From assembly GCA_963781785.1 (NCBI GenBank), contig CAWAHD010000001.1, positions 496,001-560,000 of the forward strand: 64,000 nucleotides of DNA, read 5' to 3'. The DNA comes from CAWAHD01 sp963781785 (lineage in GTDB: Bacteria > Planctomycetota > Planctomycetia > Isosphaerales > Isosphaeraceae). A program made the translations under genes and the position numbers. Shown here in pieces: positions 9,091 through 17,813 of this stretch (the stretch's first letter is position 1; every line of letters begins with the position of its first letter). A model generated the notes under the pieces. The model saw only the letters and a list, made by a program, of their open reading frames with translations, did no database searches and was not told the origin of the DNA.

Positions 9091-9996
9091 TTACGGGAGT
9101 GTGGCCGTGATCGTGCGGTCGCCGTCTTTCACGGTACGAACGCTCATTTTCAGCACGTTGTTGGGACTCGCGTTCGCGATGATCCACGCCAGATTGCCCC
9201 GCTGCTCGGTCAAATATCCATTTACCGAGCGGAGCACATCTCCGATTCTCAAACCCGCTTGTTCCGCGGCAGTACCGGCGTAGACGTTGGTGATTTTCAT
9301 GCCCTTGCGCCCATCGGCGAGATTGACTGGCTCCTCGTCAATCCCCAGAACACGTCTCCCTTGTGCCACGGAGGTCGTCGTCCCCGCTGCCGGCGCAACA
9401 TAAGCCGGAGAGTACCCGAATCCGGCGGCCGGAGACATGTTGCCGTAGCCCATGCCGGGCATACCGTAACCGCCTCCATATCCGTAGCCGGGGTAACCAT
9501 AGCCGTACCCGTAAGGAGACCCGTAGCCGTAGCCTCCCAAGCCGTAGCCATAGCCGCCGTAACCGAGGCCGTAGCCTCCCAGACCATAGCCACCGTAACC
9601 AAGGCCGCCGTAACCGAGGCCGTAGTATGGATAACCGTACCCAAGGCCGTAACCATAGCCGAGTCCGTACAATCCGCCGTAGCCAAGGCCATACCCTAGT
9701 CCGTATCCGTAGAACGGATAGCCATAACCGAAGCCGCCGTAACCAAATCGCCCGAAACCGCCTAATCCGCCGAAGCCACCACGGAAGCCACCGAAACCGC
9801 CGCCGAAGCCGCCACCGAAGCCGCCCATGTGGCCGCCGCCAAATCCACCGCCACCGAAGCCACCACCGCCGTGCCCACCGCCACCACCACCGCCATGGGC
9901 AAAGGCCGACGTCTCCGAGACCGTCCAGATTGCGAGGGCCGACGCTACAACGATAAGCGACCATTTCACAGGGCCGCGCCGCAATGGAATCAACAT
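9091..9996 (-). CDS. Secreted Gly/Tyr-rich protein with C-terminal PDZ domain
   Basis: The 301-residue protein has a signal peptide (MLIPLRRGPVKWSLIVVASALA...SAFA), then about 145 residues of Gly/Phe/His- and Gly/Tyr-rich low-complexity sequence with many GYGL and GGYG units, then a short linker and a PDZ-like domain (about residues 215-300) with GMKITNVYAGTAAEQAGLRIGDVL. PDZ domains of this type bind C-terminal peptides and often sit in periplasmic proteases, but no protease domain is present. GAGG lies about 10 bases before the start at 9996; an alternative Met lies 5 codons upstream. A structural cell-envelope role is inferred from composition. Confidence 0.8.
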   Translation of the reverse strand: MLIPLRRGPVKWSLIVVASALAIWTVSETSAFAHGGGGGGGHGGGGFGGGGFGGGHMGGFGGGFGGGFGGFRGGFGGLGGFGRFGYGGFGYGYPFYGYGLGYGLGYGGLYGLGYGYGLGYGYPYYGLGYGGLGYGGYGLGGYGLGYGGYGYGLGGYGYGSPYGYGYGYPGYGYGGGYGMPGMGYGNMSPAAGFGYSPAYVAPAAGTTTSVAQGRRVLGIDEEPVNLADGRKGMKITNVYAGTAAEQAGLRIGDVLRSVNGYLTEQRGNLAWIIANASPNNVLKMSVRTVKDGDRTITATLP

Positions 9997-10458
9997 GGCT
10001 GTATTCCTCATCAAATGGGCTGTCGGGCCGTATCTTCGTGATCGCAGCTTTTTTGGTTGGACTTCGCCGAAGCTCGAAATCGGCCCGACAGTCCTGCCTA
10101 CTTTCATTCTATCAAAAACGGCAGACGCGTGCGCAAGGCTCATCGAGAAGAGTTGGCGGTGGAGCGCCCGGATCCGGCGGCTCACCCGTGTCGGCGGCGC
10201 GATCTTCAAAACGGCGCGCACCGTCGTATTGTGAACAACACCGCGCGGCTTCGTCGGCGAATTTTCCGCGGAACCTGCAGCGTGGTTTCTGGTTTAATCA
10301 AGGGAACGGTGTGCGGATGGGTGTGCGTGCCATCGTCGAGGGACGGACTCGCACGGTGGAGACATTCCATGGCTCCAGTGGAATCAACGAGTCCTGATCG
10401 GTCAGCTTGCTTCGGCTAGGAGACTCGTGCTAAGTTAAAGGCAAAGGGGGACACTGAC

Positions 10459-12510
10459 ATGATTTGCGCGGGGATAACTCATCTGGCGATTCGGCTGCAT
10501 CAGCGGCGGGAGCTGACGTGTCGCTTCATCGCGGCCGTGGGCATGGGGTTAATTCTCGCATCGGGGTCAGTGGCCCTTTCTTTCGAGCCTTCCCCCCAGC
10601 AACAGGAAGAACCTGCGCGAAAGACGACGCGAGACGAGGCCCGCAAAAGTCCGGGCCCAAAGAACAGCGTGGCCAAGCATGCCACCAAGCAGGGCCAGAA
10701 GAATTCTGTTGCCGAGACCCAAAAGCAGAAGACGGTGATTCCGGAACGACCTGTGAAGGCGGTGACCTTGCCGAGCATGACTTCTGCGGATCTCGATCGT
10801 CTGATCGCCCGGCACCTGTCCAAGAATGACCCCAAGGTCCAGCCGGCGGCGCTCACGACAGACGTCGAATTCGTGCGGCGGATTTTCTTCGATGTGATCG
10901 GCCGGCCTCCCACGCCCGATCAAGTTGAGTCGTTCCTGCGCGACCACTCCAAGGAGAAGCGCTTGCGGCTCGTCGACCTGCTCTTGAACGGCCCCGAGTA
11001 CGGTCGAAACTGGGCGAAATACTGGCGTGACGTGGTGATGTTTCACGCCACGAACGAGAATCTGAACCGGGTGCGCTTCGACGCGATGGAGGGTTGGCTG
11101 GCCAAGCAATTCCAGGCAAACGTGCCCTGGGATGAGATCGTTTCGGAGCTGATCACGGCCACTGGTCGCAATGACGACAACGGCGCAGTGGCGTTCGCCT
11201 TGGCTCACGAAACCCGACCAGTGGAGATGGCTGGAGAAGTCTCGCGGATCTTCATGGGTGTCCAGATCCAATGCGCCCAGTGTCACGACCACAAGACCGA
11301 CTCCTGGAAACGGGTGCAGTTTCACGAATTTGCCGCGTTCTTCGCCGGTGTGAGGCAAAAGCAAGTGGTCCCGGCCAGCAAGGGCGAGCGTCCAGTGATC
11401 TCGGTAGTCATACAGGGCCCACGGCGTTATTCGATGCCTGATATGCATAACCCCACCAAGCAGATTCCGATCGCGCCGCGGTTTTTCCTGTCCGGCTCGC
11501 ACTCGACGTCCGCGCTCGCTCTTCCCGACACTTTGGATATTGCGCAGCGGCGTGCCCTGGCCGCGTCGTACGTGACCGGCCAGGACAACCCATGGTTTGC
11601 CAAGGCATACATCAACCGGATCTGGTACGTGCTGATGGGCGAGACGTTTTACGAGCCAATCGACGACATTGGTCCGGAACGGACACCCAAGGCTCCCGAG
11701 GTTCTCGATCCACTCGCCTCTCAATGGCAGAAAGGGGGTTACGACATTCGCTGGCTGTTCCGGACGATCCTCAACACCGAGGCGTACCAAAGACGAGTAC
11801 GATCGACGGCGAACGCCGCGGGCAAGACCCCGTTCGCGTCCAACTGCCCCAGCCGCCTCAGGGCCGATCAGGTGTATGACGCTTTGATGCAGGCATTAGC
11901 AGTCCCCGTGGACTCGGACGGCAACATGGTACGTCCCAACGGCAACGGCCGCGGCCCGGGTCAGGGTAACACGCCGAAGAATGCCCAGCGGGCGCTGGCT
12001 CGGCTCAGTCAAAACGACCCCAAGCGGCTCCAAAGTCTGAGCCTTGGTGACCCACAGCGACTGTTGAAGAAGGCACAAGGCAAGGGCGCGGGCCAGAAGG
12101 CTGCCCAGGCCGTCGGGCTGGCGTCCCAAGTTGGCAAGAAGGCCGCCGCTGCCGCGCGCCCCGGGGGGCAGAGAATGCTCTTCGACCGGCTGTTCGGAAT
12201 CGATCCCTCGGTCGCCAACGAAGATGTCGTGGGGACTATTCCCCAGGCTTTGTTCCTGATGAACAGCCCGCTCGTCAGCAATCGGACCCAGGCGCGACCG
12301 GGGACGTTTCTGGGTCAGATCCTCAACGTCGCGCCCAGCGACCGCGCGGCCTTGGGCGCTCTTTATCTCCGGGTCCTGTCGCGCCAGCCCACGAAGCAGG
12401 AAGTGGAAATCTGCGGGCGGTACATGGCGGGCGTGGGCAACCAGGCCGAGGCGTTTGAGGACATTTACTGGAGCCTGATCAACACGACCGAGTTTCTGAC
12501 CCGGCGCTAG
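10459..12510 (+). CDS. DUF1549/DUF1553 secreted protein
   Basis: The 683-residue protein has an N-terminal signal or anchor segment, a Lys/Gln-rich linker, a DUF1549 region (about residues 108-320) with DVEFVRRIFFDVIGRPPTPDQVESF, and a DUF1553 region with NPWFAKAYINRIWYVLMGE and WLFRTILNTEAYQRR. A CAQCH motif lies near residue 272, resembling a c-type haem or metal site. This domain pair is a hallmark of planctomycetes and always lies next to DUF1501 genes, as here. Function is unproven; a link to extracellular polymer breakdown has been proposed. A ribosome site (aaaggggga) precedes the start. A Lys/Gly-rich insertion occupies about residues 490-575. Confidence 0.88.
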   Translation: MICAGITHLAIRLHQRRELTCRFIAAVGMGLILASGSVALSFEPSPQQQEEPARKTTRDEARKSPGPKNSVAKHATKQGQKNSVAETQKQKTVIPERPVKAVTLPSMTSADLDRLIARHLSKNDPKVQPAALTTDVEFVRRIFFDVIGRPPTPDQVESFLRDHSKEKRLRLVDLLLNGPEYGRNWAKYWRDVVMFHATNENLNRVRFDAMEGWLAKQFQANVPWDEIVSELITATGRNDDNGAVAFALAHETRPVEMAGEVSRIFMGVQIQCAQCHDHKTDSWKRVQFHEFAAFFAGVRQKQVVPASKGERPVISVVIQGPRRYSMPDMHNPTKQIPIAPRFFLSGSHSTSALALPDTLDIAQRRALAASYVTGQDNPWFAKAYINRIWYVLMGETFYEPIDDIGPERTPKAPEVLDPLASQWQKGGYDIRWLFRTILNTEAYQRRVRSTANAAGKTPFASNCPSRLRADQVYDALMQALAVPVDSDGNMVRPNGNGRGPGQGNTPKNAQRALARLSQNDPKRLQSLSLGDPQRLLKKAQGKGAGQKAAQAVGLASQVGKKAAAAARPGGQRMLFDRLFGIDPSVANEDVVGTIPQALFLMNSPLVSNRTQARPGTFLGQILNVAPSDRAALGALYLRVLSRQPTKQEVEICGRYMAGVGNQAEAFEDIYWSLINTTEFLTRR

Positions 12511-12532
12511 AAGCATCCTCGCGGAAAGGTGA

Positions 12533-13846
12533 ATGACCATGACGCTCGAAAAAGAGACAGCCCACGTGTCGATGGACGGCGCGGGGGTGATCGGCCGCCG
12601 ACATTTCCTCCAGACCATCGGCCTCGGGACGGCAGGCCTGGCAGCCTCCGGCGCGATATCTCTGAGCTTCACCGACTGGATGGCCGTGCACGCCGCCGAT
12701 ATGAGAAAGCGCCAGATGGCTTGCATTTTGCTCTGGATGGCCGGCGGCCCCAGCCAGCTCGAGACCTTTGATCCCAAGCCGGGGACGGAACACGGCGGCG
12801 AAACCCGTGCCATTGAGACTGCAATTTCGGGCGTCTCGATCGCCGAGGGCTGGAATCAGACTGCCAAGACGATGAAGGACATCGCGCTCGTACGCTCCAT
12901 GACCAACAAAGAGGGGAACCATCAACGAGCAACATATCAGCTGCACACGGGCTATGTGCCGTCGGCGACGATCAAGCACCCTCATCTCGGCTGCTCGATG
13001 GTGAACGAACTGGGTGAGAGCAAGTTTGATTTGCCGCATATCGTGAGCATTGGCGGCCCGACAATCGGCGCGGGCTTCCTGGGCGCGGCGCTCGAGCCGT
13101 TCGTGGTCCAGAATCCGCAGAAGCCACCCGAGAACACCCAGCCCAAGGTCACCACCGGCCGTTTCCGCCGCCGATTGGTCCTGCTCGAACACCTCGAGGG
13201 AGCCGCTTTCGAGCGCACCGGAGGCGCCGACCGCGTCAAAGACCACAAGGCTCTGTACAATCAGACCGCCAGGATGATTCTGTCGCCTCACATGCGGTCC
13301 TTTAACCTCGATGAGGAGCCCGAGCCGCTCCGCGACGCCTACGGCCGGACACCGTTCGGACAGGGATGCCTGCTGGCCCGACGGTTGGTGCAAGCCGGCG
13401 TCACGTTTGTCGAAGTCCGCTCCAACGGCTGGGACACTCACAAGCAGAATCACGAGAATGTCGCCAAGCTGGCCCACGACGTCGACCCGGGTTTCGCCGC
13501 CCTGATCACCGACCTGAAACAGCGAGGAATGCTGGAACAGACGTTGGTCGTCTGGATGGGTGAATTTGGCCGCACTCCCAAAATCAACCCCAACGCAGGC
13601 CGCGACCACTTCCCTAAAGTTTTCAATGTAGCGCTGGCTGGGGGCGGGGTCCGCGGAGGACAGGTTATCGGTTCGTCGAACTCTGACGGCACCGACGTCA
13701 AGGATCATCCTGTGAGCGTACCCGACCTCCTGACTTCTCTGTGCCATTCTCTCAAGGTCAACCCGGCGAAAGAGATGATGTCGCCGATCGGCCGCCCGAT
13801 CAAGATTGTCGACGGTGGCAAGATCGTCAGCGGACTATTCGGTTAA
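12533..13846 (+). CDS. DUF1501 protein with Tat-type leader
   Basis: The 437-residue protein follows the DUF1549 gene after 22 bases, so the two form an operon. The leader has the twin-arginine pattern GRRHFLQTIGLGTAGLAASGA, implying export of a folded protein. DUF1501 is a member of the alkaline phosphatase/sulfatase superfamily; visible metal-site-like stretches are WMAGGPSQLETFDPKPG, NGWDTHKQNHENV and WMGEFGRTPKINPNAGRDH. The pairing with DUF1549/DUF1553 is the standard planctomycete arrangement. The enzymatic substrate is unknown; sulfatase- or phosphatase-like hydrolysis is inferred from the fold family. Confidence 0.9.
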   Translation: MTMTLEKETAHVSMDGAGVIGRRHFLQTIGLGTAGLAASGAISLSFTDWMAVHAADMRKRQMACILLWMAGGPSQLETFDPKPGTEHGGETRAIETAISGVSIAEGWNQTAKTMKDIALVRSMTNKEGNHQRATYQLHTGYVPSATIKHPHLGCSMVNELGESKFDLPHIVSIGGPTIGAGFLGAALEPFVVQNPQKPPENTQPKVTTGRFRRRLVLLEHLEGAAFERTGGADRVKDHKALYNQTARMILSPHMRSFNLDEEPEPLRDAYGRTPFGQGCLLARRLVQAGVTFVEVRSNGWDTHKQNHENVAKLAHDVDPGFAALITDLKQRGMLEQTLVVWMGEFGRTPKINPNAGRDHFPKVFNVALAGGGVRGGQVIGSSNSDGTDVKDHPVSVPDLLTSLCHSLKVNPAKEMMSPIGRPIKIVDGGKIVSGLFG

Positions 13847-14195
13847 GTCCCGAACGATCGCGATCGCTTCCCCGATTGCCCGGCGTGAATTCCTCACGAC
13901 CGGCATAACTAGCAGAATCGCCAGTTTGGGGCGATTCGACACAAGCCGCGTTCAACGAATTCGAGGAAACGAGAGAGCCGCGATAAGGAACGGAGCATTC
14001 GGTCCGGACGCCGATAAGTCCGGTGAGGATAAAGGACCACCGGGAGCATCCCTAGAGAGCGCGCTTGCGCGGCGGTTGGATCCGACGCAGACGAGGGAAC
14101 GCGTGCTGCTTTGGCCGATCGACTCGTGCGACCGGCCGTGGGGATCGAGCGGAGCTCGCTCTTCACCGGTTGGCTACGATCAGGAGGATCGTCAG
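13847..14195. other. Intergenic region, probable 5' region of the LEPR-XLL gene
   Basis: The frame is open upstream of 14196, but composition and the strong ribosome site aggagg at 14182-14187 argue that coding begins at 14196. I see no RNA gene or repeat here. Confidence 0.35.
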
Positions 14196-15431
14196 ATGAG
14201 GAATCCCCGCGCGAACGGCGGCCGGTCATTCGCCCATGCATTCCGGCCTGCCCTGGAGGGGCGGCTCGAGGAACGTGTGATGCTCTCGCATATCAGCAAA
14301 GCACACACGACTTCTCACTTCCTGCTGACCCACACGAGCCCGCGGCCTGCTTACAATCTCAGGCAGCCGCCGTTTCTGGCACAGCATGCGCCGCCGTACA
14401 AACGAGGGTTTGTGCGGATCACCTCGATCGGGACTCAAACCGCCCATGGTGGCCAGGACGTCGAGGTGACGGCCCCAGACGGCTCACACTACATGATCAG
14501 CCTGTCATACACGTCAAATACCTTGGCGACGAACACCGCAGAGGGATCAAACGGTCAAGGAGGAGCGTCGTCTCCCACAACGGTCGCTCAGCTCGTGGCG
14601 ACGCAGTCGGCAAACTATCCTCAGCCGATCGGAACGGTCCGCGCTTATGCCATGTCAGACGGGCGGGTGGGTCTCATCGTCGATGGATCGACCCAGAACA
14701 CCGAGCTGACGATCAATCCCCTGGGAGAACCCCAGAAAAAGGGTTACGCTCACAGTTTTGCCTACGGTGAATCGACCCGAAGCCACGTTTTGAACGTGGG
14801 TCAGATCACGGTCAACAGTGGCGAGATCGGCTCAATCCTTGGCTTCCAGGACACCGAGCTGTCGGGACCTGTGGTCGTCAATGGAACGGCGGCAATCGAC
14901 CGGATCGCGTTCGCGTCTATTCTGCCGGGCGCTTCGATCACGACCGGAGGCGATGTGAACACCCTCGACGTGCTCGACGGCATCGATCTGAGCGGCGCCG
15001 GCACCGGCATCTTTATTGGACGCGACTTGAACCTGCTTAACGTCGGCACGAACATCACACTTTCCGACGGCGCCGTTTTCTCGATTGGTCGTAACCTCGG
15101 GCTCGTGAGCCAGCCTCCCAAGGGAACAGGAACCGGCACGAACTTCCTGACGCTGAACTTCAACTCGATCGCCAACACGACGATCACGGTGGCCGTTCCT
15201 CCACCGGTTGGTGCCTACATCCAGGGCAACGTGGTGATCGACACCGCCAATGGCAGCGCATTCTTGATCGGAAATAACATTTACAACACGATGTACATCG
15301 AAGGCGGGATCATCGGGTTCTCCGGCATGTTGATCAATACGTCAGGAACCCCGATGAGTCCACCGTTCGAGACCAAGATCTCGACCGACCCGCAGGGGTT
15401 CGTGACCGCTCTCCAAGGGGCAAGCGGCTGA
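14196..15431 (+). CDS. Secreted protein with LEPR-XLL-type N-terminus
   Basis: The 411-residue protein starts MRNPRANGGRSFAHAF and carries RPALEGRLEERVMLS, a form of the LEPR-XLL motif found at the N-termini of large secreted planctomycete proteins. Most of the rest is Thr/Gly/Asn-rich with beta-strand-like periodicity (repeated GxxIxxGGDVNTLDVLDG, GRDLNLLNVG units), suggesting a right-handed beta-helix or similar repeat fold. The start is supported by an aggagg ribosome site 8 bases upstream. No catalytic motif was identified. It converges with another LEPR-XLL gene across a shared hairpin. Confidence 0.7.
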   Translation: MRNPRANGGRSFAHAFRPALEGRLEERVMLSHISKAHTTSHFLLTHTSPRPAYNLRQPPFLAQHAPPYKRGFVRITSIGTQTAHGGQDVEVTAPDGSHYMISLSYTSNTLATNTAEGSNGQGGASSPTTVAQLVATQSANYPQPIGTVRAYAMSDGRVGLIVDGSTQNTELTINPLGEPQKKGYAHSFAYGESTRSHVLNVGQITVNSGEIGSILGFQDTELSGPVVVNGTAAIDRIAFASILPGASITTGGDVNTLDVLDGIDLSGAGTGIFIGRDLNLLNVGTNITLSDGAVFSIGRNLGLVSQPPKGTGTGTNFLTLNFNSIANTTITVAVPPPVGAYIQGNVVIDTANGSAFLIGNNIYNTMYIEGGIIGFSGMLINTSGTPMSPPFETKISTDPQGFVTALQGASG

Positions 15432-15493
15432 GACGCCCCGATTGCCGGCAGCGCTGGATCGAGCGACCGCGATCGACTCGTCGAACGAAGAAG

Positions 15494-15537
15494 GACACGG
15501 CACACTCCCTCTTGTGGCAAGGGGAGCGTGCCGTGTC
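15494..15537. terminator. Bidirectional hairpin terminator between convergent genes
   Basis: GACACGGCAC at 15494-15503 pairs with GTGCCGTGTC at 15528-15537, and the stem continues inward (CTCCC with GGGAG, one mismatch), leaving a short loop near 15510-15520. It lies between the stops of two convergent genes (15431 and 15549). No T run is obvious, so termination is inferred from the strong stem and position. Confidence 0.7.
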
Positions 15538-15548
15538 TGTTCTCGTGA

Positions 15549-16706
15549 TCAAGCGGGAGCCCCCAGACTGGCCCACGTGCTCCAAGTGGCCCAGCTTGGC
15601 TGGTCATTCCAGTAAACATTCCCGTCGGAACCGACCGCGAAGGCGAACGGAGCGGTGCTGGACTCTGAGGCCACGGATAATGACTCAGCGTTGACACCGG
15701 TTGCCAGACTGCCCAGGCCGATCCACGCGTTCCAGTGCCCAAAGATTCCATAGCTCGAATAAACCTGGCCGCTACCGCTGAGCGCGAATTCGTTGATGCC
15801 AGAGTCGGACACGACCGCCGACATCTCGACTACCGGACCGGGCGCCACACCCATCCCCACAAGCGACCATCCCAGCCACGATCCGTTCGGGTTCTCACCA
15901 TTCAGGAAGATGCCGCCCGCGCCGTTCTGCATCGATACAAAGGGCTGGTTGCGCAGCGTGATGGCGGAGATCGCCGCGGCGCCGACCCCGATGCCGACTG
16001 GCGACCAGCCAGACCAAGAGCCGTTCGTATTCCTGATCTTGTAAAAAACATCATTGAGCCCGTTGATCATGAAGACATACGGCTCATAAATAGCCGGCGC
16101 CTTCGACACTTGCACAACGCCCGTCGACACCGAAAGCGCGCCGACATGGACGCCCACAACCGACCATCCCGCCCATGATCCGCCCGCGAGCTGATAGTTG
16201 TAGAACACATCGTTATTGCCATTGATCATGACAACGTAGGGCTCGTTCGCGATCGGGATCACCCCAGAGGATATCGCTTCGGCGCCCACCCCGACCCCGA
16301 CGGGCGACCAGCCATTCCAGTTTTCACTACCGTTCACATAATTATAATAAACATCATTTTGTGAGTTTAGCAGGAAAACGTAAGGCTGGAGATTCGGGGT
16401 GACGAGGACGGTTCCCGTGGAAATTGATGTTGCGCCGACACCACCACTAATCGGGACCCATCCGTTCCAGACGGGCTGACCGCTGGTCGTGAGCGTGAGG
16501 AAGTCGTAGGAGACAGTTCCCGACTTGTCGATGGCGAACACAGACGGAACCCCGTATTGCTCGACGGCGGACACCACTGAAGCCGCCAGAAGCTCACGGC
16601 ACTCAAGCGGCTCGAGAACCGGCGCGGACCTGTGAGGGCGGCGGCCAGCGTTCGAACGGCTGGCGGCCGGATTTCGCACGAGAACAGAAGAACGTGCTAT
16701 CCCCAC
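15549..16706 (-). CDS. Secreted beta-propeller (PLL-lectin-like) protein with LEPR-XLL-type N-terminus
   Basis: The 385-residue protein contains VLEPLECRELLAA near residue 35, the LEPR-XLL-type signature, followed by six to seven repeats of about 47 residues. Each repeat starts with a WNGWSPVG-like turn and contains a PYVxMINGxNDVFYNY strand. This is the layout of bladed beta-propellers such as the PLL/fucose-binding lectins; sugar binding is inferred from that resemblance. It is probably exported to the cell surface. It converges with the other LEPR-XLL gene across the hairpin at 15494-15537. Confidence 0.75.
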   Translation of the reverse strand: MGIARSSVLVRNPAASRSNAGRRPHRSAPVLEPLECRELLAASVVSAVEQYGVPSVFAIDKSGTVSYDFLTLTTSGQPVWNGWVPISGGVGATSISTGTVLVTPNLQPYVFLLNSQNDVYYNYVNGSENWNGWSPVGVGVGAEAISSGVIPIANEPYVVMINGNNDVFYNYQLAGGSWAGWSVVGVHVGALSVSTGVVQVSKAPAIYEPYVFMINGLNDVFYKIRNTNGSWSGWSPVGIGVGAAAISAITLRNQPFVSMQNGAGGIFLNGENPNGSWLGWSLVGMGVAPGPVVEMSAVVSDSGINEFALSGSGQVYSSYGIFGHWNAWIGLGSLATGVNAESLSVASESSTAPFAFAVGSDGNVYWNDQPSWATWSTWASLGAPA

Positions 16707-16816
16707 GTTGCACCTCTCTACGATTCGGGAATGGTACTGGGAATTGATTCCGTGACTGACCGTCTACCGTTTTTGCAACGACAAGTGGGACCACCACGGC
16801 GAGGGATCAGCCGTTG

Positions 16817-17741
16817 TCAGCTTGTAATGCCCTTTGTCAAATGCATGAAGGCAGTTTCGAGGTTGATCTCGTCCTCCTTGAAAAGCGTCAGCTCATATCC
16901 CTGCTCGACGAGACGGTTCGCCAGGAATCCGTACTGGTTAACACCTTCGTTGAGCTTGACAATCAGCACGCCGTTCTTGTCTTGGACGCTCTCGACCTCG
17001 GGCTGGTTTTCGAGCAAGCCAGCAGCGTCGGTAATCCTGTCGGCGACGCTGATATTGAGCACGATGTCGGTCCGGACTTGCTTCATCACGTCGGTAACCT
17101 CGCCGTTGACGAGCAGGCACCCTTGCTCGATGATCCCGATCTTGTTGCAAATGTCGGCGAGCTCGGGGAGGATGTGGCTAGAGACTAGGATGGTCTTGCC
17201 CATGTTTCGCAGCTCTTTGAGCAAGGCACGCATCTCGATCCGCGCGGGGGTCAAGGCCCGACGCAGGTTCGTCCAAGAGCAGCACTTGAGGGTCGTGCAG
17301 CAAGGTGCGGGCCAGCCCAAGGCGCTGGGTCATACCGCGCGACAGGCTGGTGACGAGTGCGTCGCGTTTGTAGGTCAGGTCAACCAGTTCCAGCACTTCT
17401 TCACAAATCTTTCGCCGCGCCGCTCCCTTGATTCGATATGCCGAGGCGAAAAACTCGAGATACTCGATCACCTTCATGTCGTCGTACACGCCGAAGAAGT
17501 CGGGCATGTAGCCGATCACGCGGCGGATTTCCTTTGATCCGGTGTAAATTGAGTGGCCGCAGACGGTGGCCTCGCCCCACGAGGGGTTGAGGAGCGTTGC
17601 CAGGATGCGCATTGTGGTCGTCTTGCCCGCTCCGTTGGGGCCGATGAATCCATAAACGTCGCCTTGCTGAAGCGTCAGATTGAGCCGGTTGAGAGCGTAG
17701 AGCTCGCCGTACATCTTGGTCAAATCATGGGTTTCGATCAT
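16817..17741 (-). CDS. ABC transporter ATP-binding protein (frameshifted)
   Basis: Two frames form one ABC ATPase. The first holds Walker A (GPNGAGKTTTMR), a Q-loop region, the signature LSRGMTQRLGLA, and Walker B with LLLDEPASGLDPRA. The second holds the H-loop (ILVSSHILPELADICN) and a C-terminal extension of about 90 residues. The break is at the CG tract 17240-17246; adding one CG unit gives DPRARIEMRALLKEL. The start at 17741 (MIETHDLTKMYGELY) has GAGG upstream. It energises export, but no classical permease lies beside it; the large membrane protein immediately upstream is the probable partner. The closest general type is the CcmA/Gld-like ATPases. Confidence 0.8.
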
Positions 17742-17813
17742 CGGAATGCAACCTCGCTGGTTATTCTGCTGTTCAATCTGAAAGACGAGTGAGATCACCC
17801 GGCATTCTTTGCT

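Noticed and set aside
9259..9956. Long plus-strand reading frames opposite the Gly/Tyr-rich gene
   Set aside because: They arise from the repetitive GGY/GYG codons read in reverse and have no start signals or homology.
13806..14195. Upstream extension of the LEPR-XLL protein
   Set aside because: It overlaps the DUF1501 gene end, lacks a ribosome site, and the signature N-terminus begins at 14196.
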